Source: Streptomyces filamentosus
GTDB lineage: Bacteria > Actinomycetota > Actinomycetes > Streptomycetales > Streptomycetaceae
DNA length: 64,000 nucleotides
Direction of reading: 5' to 3'
Assembly: GCF_014654895.1 (NCBI RefSeq)
Contig: NZ_BNBE01000001.1
Location: 1,488,001 to 1,552,000 of the forward strand
Positions 57,079 to 64,000 of the stretch are shown here, in pieces. The first letter of the stretch is position 1. Every line of letters begins with the position of its first letter. The notes beneath the pieces were generated by a model. The model was given only the letters and a program-made list of their open reading frames with translations. It was not told where the DNA came from and did not search any database. Both the position numbers and the translations under genes were made by a program.

Positions 57079-59151
57079 GTGACCCGAACAGCCACCCGAG
57101 TCCTGCTCGCGGTGCTGGTGGCGGCGTGGTGGCTGGTCGTGCCCGCCGCGGCCGGCGTCCGCGCCGACGACCCCGTCGTCCTCCCCTCCGAGGGGCAGAT
57201 CCTGGACCGGGTGGGCGCCCTGCGCGACCGGCGGCCCGAGGTCGCCGAGGCCCTCGACCGGCTCTACGAGGAGCAGCGCACCCAGCTCTTCGTGGTCTAC
57301 GTGCGGGACTTCTCGGGCCGCTCCGGCCAGGACTGGGCGGACGCGACCGCCGAACGGAACGGGCTCGGCCGGGACGACGTGCTGCTCGCCGTCGCCACCC
57401 ACGACCGGCGGTACGGCTACTCCGCCGATCCCGGCGCGCGCCTCTCCCAGGAGCAGCTCGACGAGGTGGCCAGGACCGCGATCGAGCCCGCGCTGCGGCA
57501 GAGCGACTGGGCGGGCGCCGCGATCGGCGCGGCGGACGGCTACGCCGCCGTCCTCTCCGGCCGGCCCGTCCCCGCCCCGGCCGTCACCCCCGGCCCCGTC
57601 GACCCGGGCGGCTCCGGCGGCTCCTCCGCGACGGACCTGGTCCTCCCGGTCGCGCTCGTCGGCGGCGCCGGAGCGGTGGCGGCGTACGCCTACACCCGCC
57701 GGCGCCGGCGGGCCGCGACCCGCACCACGCCCGGCGGGCAGGGCTGGGGGCGGCCCGCGCCGCCCTCCCCGGAGGAACTGGACGGCGAGGCCCGGCGGGC
57801 GCTGGTCGCCACCGACGACGCCGTCCGCACCAGCCGGGAGGAACTGGGCTTCGCCACCGCCCAGTTCGGCGAGGAGGCCGCCCGGCCCTTCGAGGAGGCG
57901 GTGGACTTCGCCGAGGAGCAGCTGACCGCCTCCTTCCGGCTGCGGCAGAAGCTCGACGACTCCCTCCCCGAGGACGAGGCCACCCGGCGCTCGATGCTGG
58001 AGGAGATCCTGCGCCGCTGCGCGGAGGCGAACGCCCGGCTGGACGCGGAGGCCGCGGACTTCGACCGGCTGCGGGCCCTGGAGCGGACCGCGCCCGAGGC
58101 GCTGGCCGCGGTCGAGGCGGCCTTCCGCGAGCAGACCGGGCGGGTCGGCGGAGCCGAGGCGGCGCTCGCGACGATGCGCGAGCGGTACGCCGAGTCCGCC
58201 GTCGCCCCGGTCGCCGGTGACGTCGAGCAGGCCAAGGACCGGCTGGTCTTCGCCACCGCCCGCGTCGGCGCGGCCCGGCAGGCGGTCGGCGACGGCGACA
58301 GCGGCTCCGCGGCCGTCCACGTGCGGGCCGCCGAGGGCGCGGTCGACCAGGCGGCCCGGCTGGTCGAGGCGGTGGACCGGCGGGCGCGGGAGCTCGCCGA
58401 GGCGGCCGGCCGGCTGCCGGGCGCGCTCGCCGAGACCGACGCCGATCTGGCCGAGGCCCGCGGGCTCCTCGACGGGACCGCCCGGGGCGTGTCGACGGCC
58501 GGGCTGCGCGGCCGGATCGCCCGCGCGGAGGCGGTCGCGGCGGAGGTGCGGCGGGCGGTGGAGGCCGGGCGGTACGACCCGCTGGACGCGCTGCGCCGGA
58601 TCGAGGAGGCGGACGCGGCGCTCGACGGCGACCTGGCGGGGGCGCGGGAGCGCGAGTCGGGCGACCGGCGGGCCCGCGGGCTCCTGGAGCAGGCGCTGCT
58701 GACGGCCCGTGCGGAGCTGGGCGCGGCCACGGACTACGTGGGGACGCACCGGGGCGCGGTGGGCAGCGAGGCCAGGACCCGGCTCGCGGAGGCGCGGCGG
58801 CGGCTGGAGAAGGCGCGGGCGCTGGAGGCCGGCGATCCGCAGGCGGCGCTGGAGGAGGCCCGGCGGGCCGACGGGCTCGCACGGCGCGCACAGGAGCTCG
58901 CGGAGCAGGACGTGCGCCGGTACGGGAACCCGAACGGCCTGGGCGGGGTGACGGGGGTGGGGGGAAGCGGTGGCGGCGGGCTCGGCGGGGCCGTGCTCGG
59001 CGGCATCATCCTCGGCGGACTGTTCGGCGGGGGGCGCGGCGGAGGGGGCGGGCACGGGGGCGGTTTCGGGGGCGGGGGCTCCGGCGGCGGCCCCGGCAGC
59101 TTCGGCGGCGGCGGCACGCGCGGCCGGCGGGGCGGCGGAGGCCGCTTCTGA
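57079..59151 (+). CDS. TPM-domain membrane protein with coiled coil and Gly-rich tail
   Basis: A 690-residue protein: signal peptide (TRVLLAVLVAAWWLVVPAAAGVRA), an external TPM domain (about 30-160; QILDRVGALRDRRPEVAEALDRLYEEQRTQLFVVYV, then RRYGYSADPGARLS), one transmembrane helix near residue 195 (DLVLPVALVGGAGAVAAYAY), a long cytoplasmic coiled coil (about 230-620) and a very Gly-rich C-terminal 70 residues. TPM proteins are of varied function, including photosystem assembly in plants. It lies 49 bases before pspA, so the two are probably one operon handling membrane stress. I use GTG 57079, the start nearest to the signal; an earlier in-frame start is not plausible. Confidence 0.88.
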   Translation: MTRTATRVLLAVLVAAWWLVVPAAAGVRADDPVVLPSEGQILDRVGALRDRRPEVAEALDRLYEEQRTQLFVVYVRDFSGRSGQDWADATAERNGLGRDDVLLAVATHDRRYGYSADPGARLSQEQLDEVARTAIEPALRQSDWAGAAIGAADGYAAVLSGRPVPAPAVTPGPVDPGGSGGSSATDLVLPVALVGGAGAVAAYAYTRRRRRAATRTTPGGQGWGRPAPPSPEELDGEARRALVATDDAVRTSREELGFATAQFGEEAARPFEEAVDFAEEQLTASFRLRQKLDDSLPEDEATRRSMLEEILRRCAEANARLDAEAADFDRLRALERTAPEALAAVEAAFREQTGRVGGAEAALATMRERYAESAVAPVAGDVEQAKDRLVFATARVGAARQAVGDGDSGSAAVHVRAAEGAVDQAARLVEAVDRRARELAEAAGRLPGALAETDADLAEARGLLDGTARGVSTAGLRGRIARAEAVAAEVRRAVEAGRYDPLDALRRIEEADAALDGDLAGARERESGDRRARGLLEQALLTARAELGAATDYVGTHRGAVGSEARTRLAEARRRLEKARALEAGDPQAALEEARRADGLARRAQELAEQDVRRYGNPNGLGGVTGVGGSGGGGLGGAVLGGIILGGLFGGGRGGGGGHGGGFGGGGSGGGPGSFGGGGTRGRRGGGGRF

Positions 59152-59200
59152 GTTCCGCGTCCGCGCGGTCCCACCTCGTACGACCCTTCAAGGAGCAGCG

Positions 59201-59911
59201 ATGAGCAAGCAGACCGTCCTCGGCCGGGTGACCCAGCTGGCGAAGGCGAACATCCACGCCCTGCTGGACCAGGCGGAGGATCCGCAGAAGATGCTGGACC
59301 AGCTGATCCGCGACTACTCGGCGAACATCGCGGAGGCGGAGGAGGCGGTGGCCACGACCATCGGCAACCTGCGGCTGATGGAGCAGGACCACGCGGAGGA
59401 CGTGGCGGCGGCGGCCGAGTGGGGCGGCAAGGCCCTCGCCGCCAGCCGGAAGGCGGACGAGCTGCGGGGCGGCGGGCGGACGGAGGAGGCGGACCGCTTC
59501 GACAACCTCGCCAAGGTGGCGCTCGGCCGGCAGCTCCAGTCGGAGAAGGAGGCGCGGACCGCCGAGCCGGCCATCGCCGCGCAGACGGAGGTCGTGCGGA
59601 AGCTGACCTCGGGCCTCGACCGGATGAGGGCGAAGCTGGGCGAGCTGCGGGCCAAGCGGGACGAGCTGGTCGCCCGCGCGAAGTCGGCGCAGGCGCAGAA
59701 CACTATGATGGACGCGGTGAAGAACGTCGACGTGCTCGACCCGACGAGCGAGCTGAGCCGCTTCGAGGACAAGGTGCGCCGGGAGGAGGCGCGGGCGCTG
59801 GGCAAGCAGGAACTGGCCGCGTCCTCGCTGGACGCCCAGTTCGAGCAGCTGGACGCGCTCGGCGACGAGGACGAGATCGCGGCCCGGCTGGCCGCGCTCA
59901 AGGCGGCCTGA
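59201..59911 (+). CDS. pspA: PspA/IM30 family membrane stress protein
   Basis: A 236-residue PspA/Vipp1-type coiled-coil protein that binds damaged inner membrane and preserves the proton gradient. Features: the N-terminal amphipathic helix (TVLGRVTQLAKANIHALLD), conserved DPQKMLDQLIRDYSANIAEAEEAV, the long coiled coil and the C-terminal hinge (SSLDAQFEQLDAL). ATG 59201 has AAGGAG upstream. It follows the TPM gene in the same direction. It ends 10 bases before the convergent SpoIIE gene. Confidence 0.93.
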   Translation: MSKQTVLGRVTQLAKANIHALLDQAEDPQKMLDQLIRDYSANIAEAEEAVATTIGNLRLMEQDHAEDVAAAAEWGGKALAASRKADELRGGGRTEEADRFDNLAKVALGRQLQSEKEARTAEPAIAAQTEVVRKLTSGLDRMRAKLGELRAKRDELVARAKSAQAQNTMMDAVKNVDVLDPTSELSRFEDKVRREEARALGKQELAASSLDAQFEQLDALGDEDEIAARLAALKAA

Positions 59912-59921
59912 CGGTCCCGGT

Positions 59922-62507
59922 TCAGAACATGCTGAGGAGCTGGTCCACGGTGGGTTCCGCCGTGGGCCCGCCGTCGGGCAGGGGGAGTTCGAACCAGACG
60001 GTCTTGCCGCGCGGGGTGCGGCGCGCGCCCCAGGACGCGGAGAGCAGTCCGACGAGCTGGAGGCCGCGGCCGCCCTCGTCGGTGTCCTTGGCCCGGCGCC
60101 TGCGCGGCTGGACCAGGCCGGCGTCCCAGACCTCGCAGACGAGGGTGCGGTCGCGCAGCAGCCGGAGCCGTATCTCCCCCTCGCCGTAGCGGAGGGCGTT
60201 GGTGACGAGTTCGCTGACGAGGAGTTCGACGGTGTCGACGAGCGCTCCGAGGTCCCAGGCCGTGAGCTGGGCGCGGGCGAGCTCCCGGGCCCGGCCGACC
60301 GAGCGGGGCTCCCGGGGCAGCAGCCAGTCCCCCACGGCCTCGGCGGGCAGGCCCTGGATGCGGGCCATCAGGAGGGCGATGTCGTCCTCGCCGTGGCCGG
60401 TGTCGAGGGTGCCGAGGACCCGGTCGCAGACCTCCTCCAGGGGGCGGGCCCGGTCGGCGAGGGCCCGCCGGAAGGCGCTGAGGCCCTCTTCGAGGGGGTG
60501 GTCGCGGGATTCGACCAGGCCGTCGGTGTAGAGGGCGAGGAGGGAGCCCTCCGGGAGTTCGACCTCGACCTCCTCGAAGGGTTCGCCGCCGACGCCCAGC
60601 GGCATGCCGGGCGGCACGTCGAGGAGCACGGCCTCCTGGCCGGGCTCCACGAGGACGGGCGGGAGGTGGCCGGCGCTGGCGAAGGCGCAGCGCCGGGTGA
60701 CCGGGTCGTAGACGGCGTAGACGCAGGTGGCGAGGTAGACCTCGGCGAGTTCGGGGCCGCGGTTCTTGTTCGCGCGGGACTGCTGGGCTCCGATGGGGGC
60801 GCCGAGGCCGCGGGCGATCTCGTCGAGGTGGGAGAGGACCTCGGCGGGTTCGAGGTCGAGCTGGGCGAGGGTGCGGACGGCGGTGCGGAGTTCGCCCATG
60901 GCGACGGCGGCGCGCAGGCCGCGGCCCATGACGTCGCCGATGACGAGGGCGGTGCGGTGGCCGGGGAGTTCGATGACGTCGAACCAGTCGCCGCCGACCT
61001 CGGTGGCGTCGGTGCCGGGGAGGTAGCGGCAGGCGATGTCGAGTCCGGCGGCCTCGGGGTCGCCGGGCGGGAGGAGGCTGCGCTGGAGGATGAGGGCCCG
61101 CTCGTGCTCGCGCCGGTAGAGGCGGGCGTTGTCGATGCAGACGGCGGCGCGGGCGGCGAGTTCGACGGCGAGGGCCCGGTCGCGGTCGCCGAAGGGCTCG
61201 CTGCCCTTGGCGCGGGAGAACTGCACGAGGCCGACGACGGTGTCGTGGGCGGTCATCGGGACGGCGAGGGTGGAGTGGACGAGGTCGCCCTCGCCGCCGG
61301 GCACGGTCCGGACCCGGCCGGTGCGCAGGGCTCCGGCGCCGGGCGAGTGGAAGGGGTAGCGGTGGACGGCGCCGACCTCGATGGGGACGGGTCCGCCGCC
61401 GTCGCCGGCCGGTCCGTGGCCCTCGTCGGTCCTGAGCGGGGTGTCGGAGACGGCGCTGGCGAAGGCGACCCGGCGCAGTTCGGCGCTGCCCGCGCCGTAG
61501 CCGACGTCGTGGGAGCTGCCCCAGCGGCCGGGCGGGGCCTCGTCGCCGGTGAGGAGGGACTGGTAGAGGTCGACGGAGGCGAGGTCGCAGAAGCCGGGGA
61601 CGGCGACGTCGAGGAGTTCGCGGGCGGTGGCCTCCAGGTCGAGGGAGTTCCCTATCCGGGCTCCGGCCTCGTTGAGGAGGGCGAGGTTGCGGCGGGCGCT
61701 GGCGGCCTCGCGGGCCGCGCTCTGCCGGCGGGTGACGTCGACGCCGAGTCCCGCGACGCCGATCGGGCGGCCGGAGCCGCTGTGCACCCGGTAGAGGTTG
61801 ACGGACCAGTGGCGGCGGACCCGGGCGCCGGGGGCGGCGCCGGTGATGAGGAGGTCGGTGACGGGTTCGCCGGTCTCCAGGACGCGGCGCAGGGCCTCGG
61901 TCATCCGGTCGGCCTCGGGCTTGGCGAGGTAGTCGTGGACGCGGCGGCCGTGGTGGTCGTCGGCGGCGCCGCCGAAGACGGCGGCGAAGCGCTGGTTGGC
62001 GCGCTTGACGGTGAGGTCGGTGCCGAAGAGGAGGAAACCGAAGGGGGATTGGCCGAAAATCGCCTGGGAGGCGGCGAGGTCGGTCTCGATCCGCCGCAGC
62101 GCCCGGACGTCGACGACCAGACAGAGCGCGGCCCGCTCGCCGGTGCCGGTCTCGCTCGGCATCACGTACAGCTCGGCGAGGCCGTGGGCCCCGCCCTGTC
62201 CCGGGGAGCCGGGGGCGGCGGGGATGCGGAACGGGACGAGGCCGGTCCACTCGCGTCCGTCGAGGACCTCCTTGACCCGCCGGTGGCCGTGATCGCGCAG
62301 CTCGGGGGGCATGAACGCCTCGACGGGGTCCCTCCCCCTGATGTGCCGGGCGGGGATCCCGAAGAGGTCCGCGGCGCGGTTGCTCCACTGGTCGACGCGC
62401 CCGTCGGGCCCGAGGGAGAAGGAGGCGACCCGGATGTGGTCGTAGAGCGAGCCGGGCGGGCTGCTCTGCCACACGACGCCGCTCGTCGTCTCGGATATCT
62501 CGCTCAC
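59922..62507 (-). CDS. SpoIIE-type phosphatase with PAS, GAF and HATPase domains
   Basis: An 861-residue cytoplasmic regulator. In order: PAS (about 20-135), second PAS with PAC (about 155-270, GFLLFGTDLTVKRANQRFAAVFG), GAF (about 285-450, with LVHSTLAVPMTAHDTVVGL), PP2C-type SpoIIE phosphatase (about 480-700, VGGDWFDVIELPGHR, VIGDVMGRG, GEDDIALL) and an RsbW-like ATPase domain (about 715-850, SELVTNALRYGEGEIRL, DEGGRGLQLV). This full set is typical of actinobacterial regulators that dephosphorylate anti-sigma antagonists in partner switching. GTG 62507. A second HATPase gene lies just upstream. Confidence 0.92.
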   Translation of the reverse strand: MSEISETTSGVVWQSSPPGSLYDHIRVASFSLGPDGRVDQWSNRAADLFGIPARHIRGRDPVEAFMPPELRDHGHRRVKEVLDGREWTGLVPFRIPAAPGSPGQGGAHGLAELYVMPSETGTGERAALCLVVDVRALRRIETDLAASQAIFGQSPFGFLLFGTDLTVKRANQRFAAVFGGAADDHHGRRVHDYLAKPEADRMTEALRRVLETGEPVTDLLITGAAPGARVRRHWSVNLYRVHSGSGRPIGVAGLGVDVTRRQSAAREAASARRNLALLNEAGARIGNSLDLEATARELLDVAVPGFCDLASVDLYQSLLTGDEAPPGRWGSSHDVGYGAGSAELRRVAFASAVSDTPLRTDEGHGPAGDGGGPVPIEVGAVHRYPFHSPGAGALRTGRVRTVPGGEGDLVHSTLAVPMTAHDTVVGLVQFSRAKGSEPFGDRDRALAVELAARAAVCIDNARLYRREHERALILQRSLLPPGDPEAAGLDIACRYLPGTDATEVGGDWFDVIELPGHRTALVIGDVMGRGLRAAVAMGELRTAVRTLAQLDLEPAEVLSHLDEIARGLGAPIGAQQSRANKNRGPELAEVYLATCVYAVYDPVTRRCAFASAGHLPPVLVEPGQEAVLLDVPPGMPLGVGGEPFEEVEVELPEGSLLALYTDGLVESRDHPLEEGLSAFRRALADRARPLEEVCDRVLGTLDTGHGEDDIALLMARIQGLPAEAVGDWLLPREPRSVGRARELARAQLTAWDLGALVDTVELLVSELVTNALRYGEGEIRLRLLRDRTLVCEVWDAGLVQPRRRRAKDTDEGGRGLQLVGLLSASWGARRTPRGKTVWFELPLPDGGPTAEPTVDQLLSMF

Positions 62508-62651
62508 GCGACCGTCCCCTCCAGCTCACCGCACCGGACCGGCCATGCCCGCAGTATTCAGCACGGCGGGCCCCGGCGGCACGACGTCCACGATCACAGG
62601 GTGGTCTCGGTCGGCTCGGTACCCGCTCCGGTGATCGTCGTCCCACTCTCT

Positions 62652-63074
62652 TTACTCACCAGGGAGAGCCAGCTCGAACCATACGGTTTTTCCCGTGCTG
62701 CCCTGCCGGGTCCCCCAGCGGCGTGCGGAACAGGCCACCAGGCTCAGCCCGCGGCCGCCCTCGTCGTCGGGGCCGGCGGGCCGCTCGGTGGGGGGATCCG
62801 GAAGCGGATCGGAGACCTCCACGAGGAGCGCCGAGTGCCGGGGCGGGTCGGTGGCGCCGCCCTCGGCCCGTAGGATCCGCACCCCGATGGGCCCCGAGGC
62901 GTACCGCAGGGAGTTGGTGACCAGCTCGCTGACCAGCAGGACGGCCATGTCACCGACGGCCGGGTCGACCTTCCAGGAGCGGAGCGTCTCGCGGACGGCG
63001 TGCCGGGCGGTGCGCACGGCGTCGGCCTCCGCCGGGAAGTTCCACTCGGCGCGGTCGCCGTCGGTGTCGATCAC
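62652..63074 (-). CDS. RsbW-like ATP-binding regulatory protein
   Basis: A 140-residue HATPase-fold (serine kinase/anti-sigma) protein. The N-box LLVSELVTNSLRYASGPIGVRI, the G1-like DDEGGRGLSLV and the G2-region GSTGKTVWFELAL are all present. Proteins of this size in Streptomyces act as anti-sigma factors or partners of SpoIIE phosphatases. GTG 63074. It lies upstream of the SpoIIE gene on the same strand with a 144-base gap. A sigma-B-type promoter candidate precedes it. Confidence 0.88.
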   Translation of the reverse strand: MIDTDGDRAEWNFPAEADAVRTARHAVRETLRSWKVDPAVGDMAVLLVSELVTNSLRYASGPIGVRILRAEGGATDPPRHSALLVEVSDPLPDPPTERPAGPDDEGGRGLSLVACSARRWGTRQGSTGKTVWFELALPGE

Positions 63075-63143
63075 GCGCGATCACTTCCCCAACCGTGGCT
63101 CAGCAGGAAGAGGATTGCCCTCTCCCGAGGGACCAAAGGGGAC

Positions 63144-63170
63144 ATACCCGTAATTCGGTACGAAATATCC
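63144..63170 (-). promoter_or_regulatory. Candidate sigma-B/sigma-H-type promoter
   Basis: On the minus strand GGGTAT (63149-63144) matches the -10 of SigB-family stress promoters of Streptomyces (GGGTAY), with an AT-rich -35 region (GGATATTT) about 15-17 bases upstream. It lies about 70 bases before the GTG of the RsbW-like gene. The -35 match is only partial. Confidence 0.4.
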
Positions 63171-63218
63171 CTCCAGGGGGGCGGTGCGGGCGCACGGTGG
63201 CACGGACGGCGTAGGAAG

Positions 63219-63713
63219 TCAGCCGAGCGCTCCGCCGAAGGGCGCACCGAAGAGCCTGCGCGCCGCCTCCGCGACCGCGGGGCGGTCCTGGTCGAGCCAG
63301 TCCACGGCGTCCAGTTCGCCGGGGGCGAGCCAGCGCAGCTCGTCGTGGTCCTCCAGCGGGAGGGGGTCGCCGGAGAGCAGCCGGGCGCTCCACACCCGCA
63401 GGACGTAACCGGGCTTGAGGGGCCATTCGCCGGGGATCCGCTCGCCGGGCTCGGCCTCGACGCCGAGCTCCTCGCGCAGTTCGCGGACGAGGGCGTCCTC
63501 GGGGCGCTCGCCGGGCTCGACCTTGCCGCCGGGGAGCTCCCAGCGGCCGGCGAGGTCGGCGGGGGCGCTGCGGCGGGCCGCGAGCAGCCGGCCCCGGTCG
63601 AGGAGGGCGGCCGCGACGACGACCACGGCACCGGTCCCGTGGTCGGGTCCGGTGCCGTGGCCGGGTCCGGCGCCGTGGTGGGCGGTGCCGTGAGGGGTGG
63701 TGCTGTCGGTCAT
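63219..63713 (-). CDS. Nudix hydrolase (MutT-like)
   Basis: A 164-residue Nudix protein. The Nudix box GGKVEPGERPEDALVRELREELGVE matches Gx5Ex7REUxEExGU fully (residues about 62-86). Such enzymes hydrolyse nucleoside diphosphates linked to another group, for example oxidised nucleotides. The first 28 residues are Gly/His-rich (AHHGAGPGHGTGPDHGTG) and not part of the fold, so a later start near VVVVAAALL is possible. ATG 63713 is given. The substrate is unknown. Confidence 0.9.
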   Translation of the reverse strand: MTDSTTPHGTAHHGAGPGHGTGPDHGTGAVVVVAAALLDRGRLLAARRSAPADLAGRWELPGGKVEPGERPEDALVRELREELGVEAEPGERIPGEWPLKPGYVLRVWSARLLSGDPLPLEDHDELRWLAPGELDAVDWLDQDRPAVAEAARRLFGAPFGGALG

Positions 63714-63765
63714 GCCCGCGAGGGTAGCCGGGGTCGGTCGGGCCCCGGTCCCGCCGCGGCCCCCG

Positions 63766-63942
63766 TCAGGGGGTGGTCGCGACGCGCTCGACCCAGTAGA
63801 GCTGCTTGTGGCCGCGGGCGTCGAGCGTGTCCGCGATCCGCTGCGCCTCGGCCTGGGTCGCGTACCGGCCCACCCGGTAGCGGTTGCCGTTGTCGTCCTG
63901 CCGTATCACGAGCCACGGTTGGACGGCGCCGCTGTCGGTCAT
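63766..63942 (-). CDS. Small SPOR-domain protein (58 residues)
   Basis: A 58-residue soluble protein, essentially one SPOR-like repeat: WLVIRQDDNGNRYRVGRYATQAEAQRIADTLDARGHKQLYWVERV. The SPOR fold binds denuded septal peptidoglycan in other bacteria, but this protein has no signal peptide, so the role is uncertain. ATG 63942 is preceded by GAAGGAGAAG. It lies upstream of the Nudix gene with a 52-base gap on the same strand. Confidence 0.85.
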   Translation of the reverse strand: MTDSGAVQPWLVIRQDDNGNRYRVGRYATQAEAQRIADTLDARGHKQLYWVERVATTP

Positions 63943-64000
63943 CAGGCTTCTCCTTCCGCCGGGCCGGGCCTCACCTGAGATCTCCGGGAAACCGCAATCC

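Noticed and set aside
55825..59055. Long minus-strand open frame across the TPM gene
   Set aside because: Shadow of the TPM and GH18-like genes; no start context or domain.
62619..62624. Second sigma-B-type promoter (GGGTAC on the minus strand) before the SpoIIE gene
   Set aside because: No fitting -35 element at 14-16 bases upstream; GGGTAC is expected often by chance.
59314..62646. Minus-strand open frame of 1110 codons in the SpoIIE/PspA region
   Set aside because: It is an alternative frame of the SpoIIE-type gene, with Arg/Pro-rich low complexity; the 861-residue frame has all the domains.
1..64000. tRNA, rRNA, insertion sequence, prophage or biosynthetic gene cluster
   Set aside because: I saw no cloverleaf sequences, transposase motifs, integrase genes or modular synthase genes; the gene content is core metabolism and envelope functions.

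Overview
The window is chromosomal DNA of very high GC content (roughly 72-73% by eye). Third codon positions are almost always G or C, GTG and TTG starts are frequent, several starts look leaderless, and intrinsic terminators are long GC hairpins mostly without T-tracts. Gene content (mshB for mycothiol, TatB, DivIVA-type and SPOR proteins, SpoIIE phosphatases, duplicated oligopeptide importers) points to Streptomyces or a close relative. It looks like core chromosome: no tRNA or rRNA genes, insertion sequences, prophage, CRISPR array or integrase were seen.

Layout. (1) 1-9359: a PHP-domain protein cut by the window edge, a DUF6758 zinc-ribbon protein, an MFS exporter with an operator-like palindrome in its promoter, a SUFU-domain protein, the CorA magnesium channel behind a long leader with a small Ser/Arg-rich ORF, small metabolic and regulatory genes, an LppX/LolA-type lipoprotein, and a soluble MgtE-N/CBS protein overlapping a DUF1003 membrane protein. 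(2) 9404-16039: the Mrp Fe-S carrier, then the envelope-stress block tatB, htrA, ZAS anti-sigma factor and ECF sigma factor (all minus strand), with a divergent O-methyltransferase. A GGGAACCC-N15-CGTT element upstream of the sigma gene implies autoregulation. (3) 16161-30953: DUF3117, an enoyl-CoA hydratase, DNA-3-methyladenine glycosylase I, a DivIVA-domain protein, a divergent FolP2-type DHPS homologue, a secreted collagenase, a LOG-family protein, dapE, a transglycosylase-like protein, a secreted Ala/Gly-rich protein, dapC, a 7Fe ferredoxin, a GNAT enzyme, a SirB1-type protein, a degenerate inositol-monophosphatase-like protein and DUF1304. (4) 31187-38530: a large Pro-rich protein with a membrane anchor and peptidoglycan-binding-type domains, DUF6113, mshB, a 66-residue membrane protein, an S9 dipeptidyl peptidase and an integral membrane protein. 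(5) 38705-50644: two complete five-gene oligopeptide/dipeptide ABC importer operons in tandem, both on the minus strand. (6) 51234-64000: typA/bipA, an orphan solute-binding lipoprotein, a GH18-like anchored protein, a TPM-domain/PspA pair, a SpoIIE-type phosphatase, a small RsbW-like kinase-fold protein, a Nudix hydrolase and a 58-residue SPOR protein.

Functional logic. Much of the left and centre has the order I recall from the Mycobacterium tuberculosis Rv1170-Rv1240 region (mshB, fdx-dapC, dapE, LOG, folP2, DivIVA-like, tag, DUF3117, O-methyltransferase, sigE-rseA-htrA-tatB, mrp, DUF1003, MgtE-N, corA), so it is probably an ancient actinobacterial neighbourhood. Two themes recur. One is envelope homeostasis: ECF sigma/anti-sigma/HtrA/Tat, PspA/TPM, the peptidoglycan-binding-type protein and a possible sigma-B-type promoter. 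The other is cation and peptide uptake: CorA, MgtE-N and the duplicated importers. The most interesting loose ends are the corA leader ORF with its adjacent hairpin, two enzyme homologues that have lost catalytic residues (FolP2 and the IMPase-like protein), the orphan solute-binding protein with a Lys-rich insertion, and several unassigned palindromic operators. All calls rest on reading the sequence and on knowledge of the families; no database search was run.
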